Positions 8,458 through 17,153 are shown, numbered from the stretch's first letter. The stretch: 37,043 nt of DNA from Solirubrobacter phytolaccae (GCF_027587195.1 NZ_JAPDDP010000075.1:1-37043); one strand, 5' to 3'. A program made the numbers and translations. Notes: generated from the letters alone by a model not told the origin.

Positions 8458-9294
8458 GTGCAGTCACCGCAGGATGTTTCGCGGGCCTTGGCCGGCGAGG
8501 GCTACCTCGCCGACCAGGGTCTCGCCACGGCCGCGTACCTCGCCTTCGCGCTCGAGCAGCCGCTCCTGCTGGAGGGCGAGGCGGGCGTGGGGAAGACCGA
8601 GGTCGCGCGTGCTTTGGCGGCCGCGACCGGCGCCGAGCTGATCCGGCTGCAGTGCCACGAGGGGATCGACCTCCACCACGCGGTCTACGACTGGGACTAC
8701 CAGCGCCAGCTGCTGGCGATCCGCGCGGCCGAGGCGGGTGCGCCGGCGCGTGAGCTGTTCGGGCCGGAGTTCCTGCTGCGCCGGCCGCTCTTGGAGGCTT
8801 TGGAGCACGAGGGCGGCCCGGCCGTGCTGCTGATCGACGAGATCGACCGCGCCGACGACGAGTTCGAGGCCTTCCTGCTCGAGTTCCTCGCGGACTTCGC
8901 GATCACGATCCCGGAGCTGGGCACGATCACCGCCGCGCAGCGCCCGCTCGTGATCCTGACGAGCAACCGGACGCGCGAGCTGCACGACGCGCTCAAGCGC
9001 CGCTGCCTCTACCACTGGATCGACTACCCGTCGCCCGAGCGGGAGGCCGAGATCGTCCGCACGCGGCTGCCTGGCGTGCCGGAGGAAGTCGCAGCGCGCG
9101 TGTGCAGCGCGGTCGCGAAGCTGCGCGAGCGCGAGCTCTACAAGCTGCCCGGCGTCGGCGAGACGATCACCTGGGCGCGGGCGCTGCTCGCGCTGGACAC
9201 CGACACGTCGCTGGACGACACGCTCGGCGTGGCGCTCAAGGTGCGCGAGGACATCGATCGCGTGCGCCGCGACAAGGTCCTCGAGGGTGCCTGA
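8458..9294 (+). CDS. coxD: MoxR-family AAA+ ATPase, CoxD-like
   Basis: 278 residues from the GTG at 8458, 8 bp after coxM. Walker A is G40-EAGVGK-T47 and Walker B is VLLIDEID (123-130), followed by RAD. The sensor region has SNRTRELHDALKRRCLYHW. This matches MoxR-type ATPases. In Oligotropha CoxD helps build the CODH active site (sulfur and copper insertion) together with the VWA protein CoxE. Here the enzyme lacks the Cu-type loop, so only a general maturation or Mo-site sulfuration role is inferred. It overlaps coxE by 8 bases, so coupling is likely. Confidence 0.88.
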   Translation: MQSPQDVSRALAGEGYLADQGLATAAYLAFALEQPLLLEGEAGVGKTEVARALAAATGAELIRLQCHEGIDLHHAVYDWDYQRQLLAIRAAEAGAPARELFGPEFLLRRPLLEALEHEGGPAVLLIDEIDRADDEFEAFLLEFLADFAITIPELGTITAAQRPLVILTSNRTRELHDALKRRCLYHWIDYPSPEREAEIVRTRLPGVPEEVAARVCSAVAKLRERELYKLPGVGETITWARALLALDTDTSLDDTLGVALKVREDIDRVRRDKVLEGA

Positions 9295-10558
9295 AGAACC
9301 GCGCGTCGCCGCCGGCCACGCCCAGATCGCCGAGCAGGCGCGCGAGAACGTCGCGCGCCGCGCCCGGTCCTGGGAGGCGGACGAGGCGACGATCGAGCGC
9401 GCCGAGGCCTTTCTTAAACGTCCTGGACGTTTAAGTTCGGTAGGCGCACACGCCACGGGGCAGGTCGCCGCGCTCGCCGCCCAGCTCCGGGCGCACGGCG
9501 CGCGGGTCGGGCTCGGTGAGGTGCTGGCGGCCCAGCGTGCGCTCGCCGCCGTCGACGCCGCCGACCGCACCGAGGTGTTCTTCGCCCTACGCGCGTCGCT
9601 CTGCTCCACGCGGGCGGAGATGACCGCGTTCGCGGGCGCGTTCACCGCGGTGTTCGGCGCGGGGGAGACGCGCGACCCCCTGGACGAGCTGGGGGAGATC
9701 GCCAAGCAGGCGCTGCCACGGGTCGGCATCCCGCCGCAGGGCGACGAGCCGCAGGGCACCGAGCTCACGCCCGCGCCCGCCGCGTGGAGCGAGGAGGAGC
9801 TGCTGCGCGAGAAGGACTTCGCCGAGTACACCGACGCCGAGCGGGCGGCCGCGCGGCGACTGCTCCAGCGGATCGCGCTGCGCGGGCCGCTGCGCCGCTC
9901 CCGCCGCACCGTCCCGACCACACGGCGGCGGGAGACGCACGACCTGCGCGCGACGATCCGCGCCTCGCTGCGCACCGGCGGCGAGCTGCTCGAGCGCCGC
10001 TACCGCGAGCCCGCGCAGCGCCCGCGCCGGCTCGTGCTGATCTGCGACGTGTCCGGCTCGATGGCGCCCTACAGCCGCATGCTGCTCCAGTACATGCAGG
10101 CGTGCGTCGCCGCGCGGGCGCGCGTGGAGGCGTTCGTGTTCGGCACGCGGCTCACCCGGGTCACGCGGGAGCTGCGCGGCCGTGACTCGGACCGCGCGCT
10201 GCAACGCGCGGCCGCCGCGGTGGACGATTGGTCGGGGGGAACGCGGATCGGCGAGGCGATCGCCGTCCTCAACCGCGAGCACGGCCGGCGAATCGGTCGC
10301 GGCGCGATGGTGATCCTGCTCTCCGACGGCTGGGACCGCGGCGAGCCCGAGGAGCTGGCGGAGGAGATGGCCCGCCTGCAGCGCACCGCCTACCGCGTCA
10401 TCTGGCTCAACCCGCTGGCCGCGGACCCGCGCTACGAGCCGCTCACCCGCGGCATGCAGGCCGCCATGCCGCACGTGGATCGCCTGCTCCCGGGCAATTC
10501 GATCGCCTCGCTCGAGGCGCTGGCCGAGTTGATGGAGCGGGAGACCGCAGACCGCTAA
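9287..10558 (+). CDS. coxE: VWA-domain protein, CoxE-like, with in-frame palindrome
   Basis: 423 residues from the GTG at 9287. The CoxE core begins near residue 60 (VAALAAQLRAHGARVGLGEVL). The VWA domain runs from about 247. Its MIDAS metal site is D254-VSG-S258, T319 and D347 (LLSDGWD). It is a partner of the MoxR ATPase in CODH maturation. The first ~55 residues are extra compared with the usual family start, and residues 43-50 (LKRPGRLS) are encoded by a palindrome in rare, AT-ending codons including TTA. No in-frame start codon lies just after that segment, so the extension is probably translated. Confidence 0.87.
   Translation: MPEEPRVAAGHAQIAEQARENVARRARSWEADEATIERAEAFLKRPGRLSSVGAHATGQVAALAAQLRAHGARVGLGEVLAAQRALAAVDAADRTEVFFALRASLCSTRAEMTAFAGAFTAVFGAGETRDPLDELGEIAKQALPRVGIPPQGDEPQGTELTPAPAAWSEEELLREKDFAEYTDAERAAARRLLQRIALRGPLRRSRRTVPTTRRRETHDLRATIRASLRTGGELLERRYREPAQRPRRLVLICDVSGSMAPYSRMLLQYMQACVAARARVEAFVFGTRLTRVTRELRGRDSDRALQRAAAAVDDWSGGTRIGEAIAVLNREHGRRIGRGAMVILLSDGWDRGEPEELAEEMARLQRTAYRVIWLNPLAADPRYEPLTRGMQAAMPHVDRLLPGNSIASLEALAELMERETADR
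9413..9435. repeat. Perfect palindrome inside coxE, repeated at 28087
   Basis: Arms CTTAAACGTCC (9413-9423) and GGACGTTTAAG (9425-9435) flank a central T. The inner 21 bases are identical to 28087-28107. The segment reads in frame as LKRPGRL with codons ctt, aaa, cgt, cct, gga, cgt and tta, all A/T-ending except none, in a gene whose other codons almost always end in G or C. Confidence 0.85.
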
Positions 10559-10561
10559 AGC

Positions 10562-10575
10562 GTCCGCGTACGGAC
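10562..10575 (+). terminator. Weak hairpin in the coxE-chemoreceptor gap
   Basis: GTCCG (10562-10566) and CGGAC (10571-10575) pair around CGTA just after the coxE stop. It is short and has no U-tract, so it is only a possible terminator. The rest of the 238-bp gap (10559-10796) is noticeably more AT-rich than the flanking genes, as expected of a promoter region for the chemoreceptor. It ends in a good GGAGGG ribosome site (10784-10789). No confident -35/-10 pair was found. Confidence 0.3.
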
Positions 10576-10796
10576 ATCGCGCAAGCGTTTGCTGAATACG
10601 TTCTCTGCGACTCACCAATTCGGAGTGTCGCTCGAAAATTGCAACTTTCCTCGCACGGCCGTCCGTTGACAGGTTCTTTTCAGGGAAGTCACCCGTTCGG
10701 CCGATTGTCGGCACCGTGCTCGACCCGCTGATTGCTGCAACCGATCAACCGCCCCGACAGGTCCACTGAACCGCTTCATCCCTGGAGGGTCCCCAT

Positions 10797-12611
10797 ATGC
10801 GCATGTCCGTGCGTACCAAGCTGTTCGGCGCCTTTGGCGTCGTGATCGCACTGATGGTCGTACTCGGATTCGTCGCCATCGCCAAGCTCGGCTCGGTCAA
10901 CAGCCGGGCGGAATACCTGGGGGACACGAGCATCCCCAGTGCAGAGATCACGGCGCGTGTACGGTCCGCGTCCGCCAACTACCGCAGAGTGCAGAACCGG
11001 CTGATCTTCGCCACCGAGAAGGACCGGCCGCGGTTCTTGAAGGAGCTCGAGACGTTCAAGGCCGACACCGACGCGCAGTTCGCGAGCTACACGAGCATGA
11101 AGACCGACGCGCGCAACAAGGAGCTCTACACGCAGACCAAGACCGCCTGGACCGAGTTCCGCGACGGCCTGGCCGGGTACGGCGACCTGATCTCCAACGG
11201 CCAGGTAGACGCGGCCAAGGAGCTGCTGACCGCGTCGCAGGGCCAGCTCGACCAGCTCAACACGAGCTCCGGCGCGTGGCGTGATTACAACGGCAAGCTG
11301 AGCGACGCGGCCGTAGCCGAGGCCGCCTCCACCTTCCGCTCGGCGCGCACGATGGTGATCATCCTCCTGGTCGTCGCCGGCCTGCTGGGCGTAGCGCTCG
11401 CGTTCCTGATCGCCCGTTCGATCACCCGCGGCGTCGGCCAGATGCTGAAGGCGGCGGAGGGCATCGCCGAGGGTGACGTCGAGCAGCACATCAACATCAC
11501 GAGCAAGGACGAGCTCGGTGAGACCGGCGCGGCCTTCGAGCGCATGATCGCCTACCTGAAGGAGATGGCCGGCACCGCCGACCGCGTCGCCGGCGGCGAC
11601 CTCTCCGTCGAGGTCAACCCGCGCTCCGAGCGCGACCTGCTCGGCAACGCGTTCAACCGCCTCGTGACCGACCTCAACGGGATCGTCCGCGAGCTCACGC
11701 AGGAGGCCGCGACCGTGTCGTCGGCCTCGCAGCAGATGGCCTCCACCTCGGAGGAGACCGGCCGCGCGGTCGGCGAGGTCGCGTCCGCGATCTCCGACAT
11801 CGCCCGCGGCGCCGAGCGCCAGGTGCGCATGGTCGAGTCCACCCGCAACGCCGTCCAGGAGGCCGCGCGCGCCGCGACCGCGAGCGCCGACACCGCTTCC
11901 GCCACCACCGAGGCCGCCGAGCAGGCTCGCGGCGTGGCGCGCGACGGCGTCGTCGCCGCCGAGCGCGCCACCGAGGCGATCCGCCAGGTCGCCGACGCGT
12001 CCGCCGAGATCGGCGTCGCGATCGGCGAGCTCTCGCAGCGCAGCGAGAGGATCGGCGGCATCGTCGACACGATCACCGGCATCGCCGAGCAGACCAACCT
12101 GCTCGCCCTCAACGCCGCGATCGAGGCCGCCCGCGCCGGCGAGCAGGGCCGCGGCTTCGCCGTAGTGGCCGAGGAAGTGCGCAAGCTCGCCGAGGAGTCC
12201 CAGGCCGCCGCCGCGCAGATCTCGAACCTGATCGGCGAGATGCAGACCGAGACCGTACGCGTCGTGGACGTCGTCTCCGCCGGTGCCCAGCGCACCGAGG
12301 AGGGCGTGACGACCGTCGAGCAGACCCGCGCCGCGTTCGAGCAGATCGGCGGCGCCGTCGAGGACATGAACGGCCGTGTAGCCGAGATCGCCGCCGCGGT
12401 CGCACAGATCAACGCCGAGGCCGAGCGCGCCGAGCACGACATCGTCGAGGTCGCCTCGGTCGCCGAGGAGTCCTCGGCCTCGAGCGAGCAGGTCTCCGCG
12501 TCGACGCAGCAGACCAGCGCGTCGACTCAGGAGATCGCCGCGTCCGCCCAGTCGCTGGCCGGCACCGCCGAGCAGCTGAACCTGCTCGTGAAGCGGTTCA
12601 CGCTGGTCTAA
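10797..12611 (+). CDS. Methyl-accepting chemotaxis protein
   Basis: 604 residues from the ATG at 10797, seven bases after GGAGGG. TM1 is about 9-29. A four-helix-bundle ligand domain of about 150 residues follows, then TM2 at about 185-206. Two HAMP-like units come next (about 205-258 and 259-300). The long coiled-coil signalling domain has the conserved hairpin tip [20 protein letters not shown] and [18 protein letters not shown]. It should sense an extracytoplasmic ligand and control a CheA kinase. No CheA or CheW gene is in the window. It stands between coxE and coxG, so a link to the substrate of the Mo enzyme is possible but inferred. It ends convergently, overlapping the next stop. Confidence 0.95.
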   Translation: MRMSVRTKLFGAFGVVIALMVVLGFVAIAKLGSVNSRAEYLGDTSIPSAEITARVRSASANYRRVQNRLIFATEKDRPRFLKELETFKADTDAQFASYTSMKTDARNKELYTQTKTAWTEFRDGLAGYGDLISNGQVDAAKELLTASQGQLDQLNTSSGAWRDYNGKLSDAAVAEAASTFRSARTMVIILLVVAGLLGVALAFLIARSITRGVGQMLKAAEGIAEGDVEQHINITSKDELGETGAAFERMIAYLKEMAGTADRVAGGDLSVEVNPRSERDLLGNAFNRLVTDLNGIVRELTQEAATVSSASQQMASTSEETGRAVGEVASAISDIARGAERQVRMVESTRNAVQEAARAATASADTASATTEAAEQARGVARDGVVAAERATEAIRQVADASAEIGVAIGELSQRSERIGGIVDTITGIAEQTNLLALNAAIEAARAGEQGRGFAVVAEEVRKLAEESQAAAAQISNLIGEMQTETVRVVDVVSAGAQRTEEGVTTVEQTRAAFEQIGGAVEDMNGRVAEIAAAVAQINAEAERAEHDIVEVASVAEESSASSEQVSASTQQTSASTQEIAASAQSLAGTAEQLNLLVKRFTLV

Positions 12612-12832
12612 CTCCGTTCAACGTACTCCTCGACGATCCGGCGCTGCACCGACGTGAGCCCGTGTAGTGCGTCGCCGGACGCGAGGAGCTCCGCGGCCTG
12701 CGCGAGCGTCAGTCCCGTCCCGGTCAGGATCTGGCCGATCAAGGGCGGGACGTCGCCCGCGCAGACGCCGCAGTCCGGCAAATCGCTTCGCGGATTCGCT
12801 TTCACGTCGCTTCGCGCCGTCCTGTCACTCAT
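12608..12832 (-). CDS. Small CGVC-motif protein of the coxG operon
   Basis: 74 residues from the ATG at 12832, overlapping the coxG stop (ATGA). The N-terminus is charged and semi-repetitive ([14 protein letters not shown]). A C21-GVC-24 motif comes next, then a helical tail ([27 protein letters not shown]). No family is recognised. Tight overlap with coxG and mocA suggests it belongs to the maturation or use of the molybdenum enzyme. CxxC could be a redox or metal site, but there is only one pair. The 3' end overlaps the convergent chemoreceptor stop by 4 bases. Confidence 0.65.
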   Translation of the reverse strand: MSDRTARSDVKANPRSDLPDCGVCAGDVPPLIGQILTGTGLTLAQAAELLASGDALHGLTSVQRRIVEEYVERS

Positions 12833-13233
12833 GCGGCCGCCTGGAGCTTGTTCGACAGGCAGGCGCCGAAGTCGCGCAGCAGCCGCCCCGAGAGGTCCTG
12901 CACGAGCCCGCCGAACAGCGCGATCCCGCCCACCTCGGCGAGGTCGGCGAAGGCGGTGACCTCCGCGAAGCCGTCGCGGGGCGCCACGCTGATGACCGCG
13001 CCGTGATGGCCGGTGTGCAGGTGCAGCACGCGCGCGACCGGGTCGCTGTGGGTGATCTCGACCGACCCGTTCAACCGCGCGAACATCACGTGCAGCTCGC
13101 CGTGGAAGAGGTCGCCTTCGCGCCCCGTGATGCGCGCGCCCGGCAGGCACGGCACGATCAGCTCGAGGTCGTTGAGCGCCGCGAAGACGTCGTCCGCGGC
13201 GGCGCGGACCTCGAAGGTCTGCTCGATCTTCAC
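12829..13233 (-). CDS. coxG: SRPBCC protein, CoxG-like
   Basis: 134 residues from a GTG at 13233 that overlaps the mocA stop (GTGA). VKIEQTFEVRAAADDVFAAL and the 'LPGARI...EGDLFHGELHVMFARLNGSVEI' segment are diagnostic for CO dehydrogenase subunit G, a START/SRPBCC-fold protein with a hydrophobic pocket. CoxG proteins link CODH to the membrane and quinone pool. This copy ends after the fold (SNKLQAAA), so the C-terminal membrane anchor of longer CoxG proteins is absent. It is therefore probably soluble, and its exact role with a form II enzyme is inferred. Confidence 0.87.
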   Translation of the reverse strand: MKIEQTFEVRAAADDVFAALNDLELIVPCLPGARITGREGDLFHGELHVMFARLNGSVEITHSDPVARVLHLHTGHHGAVISVAPRDGFAEVTAFADLAEVGGIALFGGLVQDLSGRLLRDFGACLSNKLQAAA

Positions 13234-13793
13234 AGGGCCTGAAGCTCCTCGGGCGTGTCCACGTCGACGGCGTCGGCGAGGTGGGAGGCGTCCCACTTGC
13301 GCACGTTGAAGCGGGCGAGCAGCTCGCGCGCGCCCTGGTCGCCGCGCAGCTCGCCGGCCGCCGCGAGCACGGCCGGGCCGAGCACGACGGGATGACCGGG
13401 CCGGCCGGCGTAGAGCGCGCGCACGGCGTCGTACCCGTCGAGCTGATCGAGCGCGGCCGCGATCACCTGCGGCGTGATGAGCGGCTGGTCGCCGAGCGTC
13501 ACGACGACGGCGTCGGCATCGCCCGCGGCTTCGAGCCCACGGCGCAGCGAGGCCGCCTGGCCCTCGTCCCAGTCGGTCGCGATCACGACCTCGGCGGCGC
13601 CGAAGTCGACCCGCGCGCGGATCGCGTCCGCGTCATGGCCGAGCACGACGATCACGCGCTCCAGCCGGTCCACCGCCAGCATCGCCTCCAGCGCGTGGGC
13701 GAGCAGCGGCCGCCCGCGCAGGTCGGCGAGTTGCTTGGTCGCGTCGCCGAACCGGCGGCCGGCACCGGCGGCGAGGATGAGACCGACTGGCAT
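13230..13793 (-). CDS. mocA: Molybdenum cofactor cytidylyltransferase, MocA-like
   Basis: 187 residues from the ATG at 13793, where the nucleotidyltransferase signature LILAAGAGRRFG...K begins. A longer frame exists but lacks homology. GDQPLITP and GRPGHPVVLG are the MocA/CoxI-type motifs. It transfers CMP to Mo-molybdopterin, making the cytosine dinucleotide form that xanthine oxidase-family enzymes such as CoxL use in bacteria, so it fits the cluster directly. It may instead be a MobA-like GMP transferase, but the neighbours favour CTP. About 177 bp separate it from the next upstream gene, so it may have its own promoter. Confidence 0.85.
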   Translation of the reverse strand: MPVGLILAAGAGRRFGDATKQLADLRGRPLLAHALEAMLAVDRLERVIVVLGHDADAIRARVDFGAAEVVIATDWDEGQAASLRRGLEAAGDADAVVVTLGDQPLITPQVIAAALDQLDGYDAVRALYAGRPGHPVVLGPAVLAAAGELRGDQGARELLARFNVRKWDASHLADAVDVDTPEELQAL

Positions 13794-13970
13794 CTGGGAC
13801 TCCAGGCTAGTGCCCCGAGTCGGAAGTTCACGGGCACCTACCGGACGTCTCGCCGCGCCTGGCGGCCGCCGACGATCCCGCACGTACCACCAGTATGCGC
13901 TGGAATCACCGCCGGACCCAGCCACGACGATCGGGCCCGCTATGCGCACGCGACCGTTCGACTCGCGACC

Positions 13971-14606
13971 CTAGCCAGCGCGCGCGACGAGCGCCGCCGC
14001 GTCCAGCACTTCCATCCGCCCGCGCTTGAGCGCCAGCTCGCCGCGCGCCTGGGCGTCGCGCACGACCCGGTTGACCGTCGCACGTGAGGTGCCCGCCAGG
14101 TTCGAGAGCTCCTCCTGGGTCAGCGGCACGACGCCCTCGGAGATCCCGAACTCCGCCAGCCGGCGCAGCACGCGCCGGTCCGCGGGGATGTAGTGCGCCT
14201 CGAGCAGCAGCTCCGAGAGCCGCCGGACGCGCAACGCGAGCGCGCGGGCCAGCAGGTCCGCGACGCCGGGGTAACGCTGGACGAGCGCGTCGAAGTCGAG
14301 CTTGTGGATCGCGCGCGTCTCGGCCTGCTCCAGCGCGACCACCGTGGCGCTGCGCGGGCCGACGCCGTCGAGCAGCGCGATCTCGCCGAACGTCTCACCT
14401 GGGCCGAGCAGCGAGAGCATCACGGTGTCGCCGAGCGGGGTCTGGATCCGCACCGCGAAGCGCCCGGAATGCACGAGGTGCAGGGAGTCCGCGGGGTCGC
14501 CGTGGTGGAAGACCACCTCGCGGCGCGCGAACGTGCGCCGGCGCGCGATCGACAGGACCTGCCGCGCGTCCTCCTCGGGAATCCCGGCAAGAATCGGCCA
14601 CTGCAT
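13971..14606 (-). CDS. Crp/Fnr-family transcription regulator
   Basis: 211 residues from the ATG at 14606. The cyclic-nucleotide-binding beta-roll is clear (HHGDPADSLHLVHSGRFAVR, then LGPGETFGEIALLDG near residue 70-85, with R in GPRSATVVA). A dimer helix follows, then a winged HTH (LTQEELSNLAGTSRATVNRVV). It lacks the Fnr cysteine cluster and CooA-type heme ligands are not obvious. Its position between the cox maturation genes and moeA suggests it controls this Mo block. Effector unknown. Confidence 0.88.
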   Translation of the reverse strand: MQWPILAGIPEEDARQVLSIARRRTFARREVVFHHGDPADSLHLVHSGRFAVRIQTPLGDTVMLSLLGPGETFGEIALLDGVGPRSATVVALEQAETRAIHKLDFDALVQRYPGVADLLARALALRVRRLSELLLEAHYIPADRRVLRRLAEFGISEGVVPLTQEELSNLAGTSRATVNRVVRDAQARGELALKRGRMEVLDAAALVARAG

Positions 14607-14616
14607 CCGGAAGAAC

Positions 14617-14808
14617 CTACAAGTCGAGCCGATCCTGGAGGAGCTCCAGCTCGCGCAGCTCGGTCGCGAGGTCACCGGTGACCGGGAGGCCGGCCGAGAT
14701 CTGCGCCCGCAAGCCGGCGACGCGCACCACCTGCTGCTGGATGAGCGCGACGAGGTCGGCGCGGGCGAAGCGCTGCCCCGGGGAGGTGTATTCGACGGTC
14801 GACGTCAC
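14617..14808 (-). CDS. Small helical protein, 63 residues
   Basis: 63 residues from a GTG at 14808. It is helical (RADLVALIQQQVVRVAGLRAQI, then DLATELRELELLQDRLDL) with no known domain. It ends 10 bp before the start of the Crp/Fnr gene and lies 94 bp after moeA on the same strand, so it is probably co-transcribed. A 10-bp hairpin abuts its start. Strong third-position GC in this frame supports coding, but the small size keeps confidence modest. Confidence 0.5.
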   Translation of the reverse strand: MTSTVEYTSPGQRFARADLVALIQQQVVRVAGLRAQISAGLPVTGDLATELRELELLQDRLDL

Positions 14809-14832
14809 GTTGCGGGAGCTTCCTCTCGCAAC
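14809..14832 (-). promoter_or_regulatory. Hairpin abutting the start of the 63-residue gene
   Basis: Read on the minus strand, GTTGCGAGAG (14832-14823) pairs with CTCCCGCAAC (14818-14809) around GAAG, ten pairs including one G-U, and ends directly at the GTG start. The only Shine-Dalgarno-like bases (GAGAGGA) are inside the stem and loop, so folding would hide them. It could also terminate moeA transcription. Confidence 0.5.
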
Positions 14833-14902
14833 GCCCGCCCGTCGCGCTCATCCGTTACACGAGAAGTGTCAAGCCCGCGACAGTCCGGGCGGCGGCGCTG
14901 TG

Positions 14903-16090
14903 CTAGAGCCGCAGGAGGTCGACTTCGGCGCCCGCGGGCAGCGAGCCGGAGCCGTGCGGGGCGATCGCGAAGCCGTCGCTCTCGCCGAGCGCGCCGGTCA
15001 TGTGCGAGCCCTGGCGCTCGGTCGGCCAGGCGACGAGCACGCCGTCGTCGGCCGGGACGAGCTTGGAGATCAGGAACGTCGTGCGGTTGTCCGACGGACC
15101 CGCGGGCTCACCGAGGCGGCCCTTGACCAGGCGCGGCTGGACGTTCGCCTCGCCGCGCAGCGCACGCAGGGCCGGGATGACGAAGATCGCGGTGCCCACG
15201 ATCGCCGACAGCGGGTTGCCCGGCAGCCCGAACACGAGCGTCTTGCCGCGGCGGCCGAACCACAGCGGCTTGCCGGGCTTGATCCGCACGCGCCAGAAGA
15301 CCTCTTCGACGCCGCAGGCCTCGAACGCGGGCTTGACGTGGTCGTGCGGGCCGACCGAGACGCCGCCGGACACGATCAGGATGTCCGACTGCAGGCCGGC
15401 TTCGATCGCGGCCTTGGTCGCCTCGAAGTCGTCCGGGATCGGCGGCTGCTGGGTGACCTCGCCGCCCGCGGCGCGCACGAGCGCGGTCACGACGAGCGAG
15501 TTGGACTCGTAGATCTTCCCGGGCTCGGGCGGCGCGCCCGGCGGAAGCAGCTCGGACCCGGTCACGATCAGGGACACGCGCGGCCTGCGAGGCACCGACA
15601 CGGTGGCCACGCCGGCGCTGGCGAGCGCGGACAGGCGCGGGATCGTGAGCACGTCGCCGGGCTTGGCCAGGACGTCGCCGGCGTGCACGTCCTCGCCGCG
15701 GCGGCGGATGTGCAGGCCGGACTTCACGCTGGCGGTGGAGGTGACGGTGTCGCCCTCCACGGTCGTGTCCTCGACCTTGAGCACGCTGTCGGCGCCCTCG
15801 GGGATCGCGGCGCCGGTCGAGATCCGCGCGGCGGTGCCGGGAGCGATGCTCAACGTGTCGCCACCCGCGGCGAGGTCGCCGATCACGCGCAGCGTCGCGC
15901 CGGGGGAGACGTCCTCGGCTCGCACCGCGAACCCGTCCATCGCGGTGCGGTCGAACGGCGGCAGGTCGATCGCGGCGTGCGCTTCAGCCGCGACGACGCG
16001 GCCCTCGGCGGTCGGCAGGGCGACCGTCTCGGCCGGCAGCGGCTCGATGCCGGCCAGGACCAGCTCGAGCGCCTCGTCGAAGTCCTTCAT
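14903..16090 (-). CDS. moeA: Molybdopterin molybdenumtransferase MoeA
   Basis: 395 residues from the ATG at 16090. MoeA inserts molybdate into adenylylated molybdopterin, the step that makes active Mo cofactor. Motifs: PPFDRTAMDGFAVR (about 44-57), GAAIPEGAD, SLIVTGSELLPPG, VSGGVSVGPHDHVK and GLPGNPLSAIV. Length is normal. It lies 70 bp downstream of moaA on the same strand. A separate MogA or an adenylyltransferase domain for the preceding step is not in this window. Confidence 0.95.
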   Translation of the reverse strand: MKDFDEALELVLAGIEPLPAETVALPTAEGRVVAAEAHAAIDLPPFDRTAMDGFAVRAEDVSPGATLRVIGDLAAGGDTLSIAPGTAARISTGAAIPEGADSVLKVEDTTVEGDTVTSTASVKSGLHIRRRGEDVHAGDVLAKPGDVLTIPRLSALASAGVATVSVPRRPRVSLIVTGSELLPPGAPPEPGKIYESNSLVVTALVRAAGGEVTQQPPIPDDFEATKAAIEAGLQSDILIVSGGVSVGPHDHVKPAFEACGVEEVFWRVRIKPGKPLWFGRRGKTLVFGLPGNPLSAIVGTAIFVIPALRALRGEANVQPRLVKGRLGEPAGPSDNRTTFLISKLVPADDGVLVAWPTERQGSHMTGALGESDGFAIAPHGSGSLPAGAEVDLLRL

Positions 16091-16160
16091 GACGCGACCA
16101 CCTCGCGGCCCCGGGGTCCCTGATCCACGCGGCCGGCGGTGCCGTGGCGTCCGGGCAGGG

Positions 16161-17153
16161 TCAGCCGCCGATCTGGGACATCGTGCGCAGCGGCTGGACG
16201 AAGCCCTCGTCGTTGACGTCGTGCTTGAGCTCCTTGGCCCACACGGCCTCGCGGATGATCGCCTCGAGGTCGTCGTCGGTCGCGCCGGCGCGCATCGGGC
16301 CGCGCAGGTCCGTCTCGGTCATCGAGAACAGGCAGGTGCGCAGGTTGCCCTCGGCCGTCACGCGGATGCGGTTGCAGTCGCCGCAGAACGGCTCGCTGAC
16401 GGGGGAGATGAAGCCGATCGAGCCCTGGCCGTCCGCGAACTCCCAGCGCCGCGACGTGCCGTGGCGCTCGCGCCCGAGGTCCTTGAGCGGGTACGCGGCG
16501 TGGATGAGCCGGCGCACCTCGGCGTTGGGCAGCACCTTGTCGCGCGACCACGTGCGGTCGGCGTCCAGCGGCATGAACTCGATGAAGCGGACCTCGTACG
16601 GGTGCTTGCGCGCGAACTCGGCGAAGCGCACGACCTCGTCCTCGGTGAAGTCCTTCAGCGCGACCACGTTGACCTTGATCGGGCGCAGCTCGGGGTGCTT
16701 CTCGGCGGCCGCGAGGCCATCGAGCACCTTCTGCAGCGAGTTGCGGCGCGTGAGCTGGAAGAAGCGATCCGGCGCGAGCGCGTCCAGCGACACGTTCACG
16801 CGGCGCAGCCCGGCCTTCACCAGCCCCTCGACCTGGCGGTCGAGCAGGTAGCCGTTCGTGGTGAGCGAGAGGTCGTGGATGTTCTCGTCGACGCTCAGCA
16901 TCTCCACGAGCCGCCACAGCTCGCGGCGCGCAAGCGGCTCGCCGCCCGTCAGGCGGACGTCGTGCACGCCCATGCTCGCCAGCAACGCGACCAACCGCGC
17001 GATCTCCTCGTAGCTGAGCAGGTCGTCGCGATCCAGCCAAGGGAGCCCCTCGGCCGGCATGCAGTACTGGCAGCGGAAGTTGCAGCGGTCCGTCACCGAG
17101 ATGCGGACGTCGCCGATGTTGCGCTTGTGGCCGTCGACCAGCTGAGCTCTCAC
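16161..17153 (-). CDS. moaA: GTP 3',8-cyclase MoaA
   Basis: 330 residues from a GTG at 17153 overlapping the moaC stop (GTGA). It is a radical SAM enzyme, first step of molybdopterin synthesis. The SAM [4Fe-4S] cluster ligands are C24, C28 and C31 (CNFRCQYC). The C-terminal substrate cluster uses C257, C260 and C274. The chain ends QIGG, matching the C-terminal double Gly needed for MoaA activity, so the end is intact. It pairs with MoaC to make cyclic pyranopterin monophosphate. Confidence 0.96.
   Translation of the reverse strand: MRAQLVDGHKRNIGDVRISVTDRCNFRCQYCMPAEGLPWLDRDDLLSYEEIARLVALLASMGVHDVRLTGGEPLARRELWRLVEMLSVDENIHDLSLTTNGYLLDRQVEGLVKAGLRRVNVSLDALAPDRFFQLTRRNSLQKVLDGLAAAEKHPELRPIKVNVVALKDFTEDEVVRFAEFARKHPYEVRFIEFMPLDADRTWSRDKVLPNAEVRRLIHAAYPLKDLGRERHGTSRRWEFADGQGSIGFISPVSEPFCGDCNRIRVTAEGNLRTCLFSMTETDLRGPMRAGATDDDLEAIIREAVWAKELKHDVNDEGFVQPLRTMSQIGG

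Noticed and set aside
10700-10707. Sigma-28-like -10 (GCCGATTG) before the chemoreceptor
   Set aside because: No TAAA-type -35 at the right distance, and the site is part of a small GCCGA/TCGGC palindrome.
13794-13949. Longer N-terminus for mocA
   Set aside because: The added residues have no similarity to the family; the nucleotidyltransferase motif begins right after ATG 13793.
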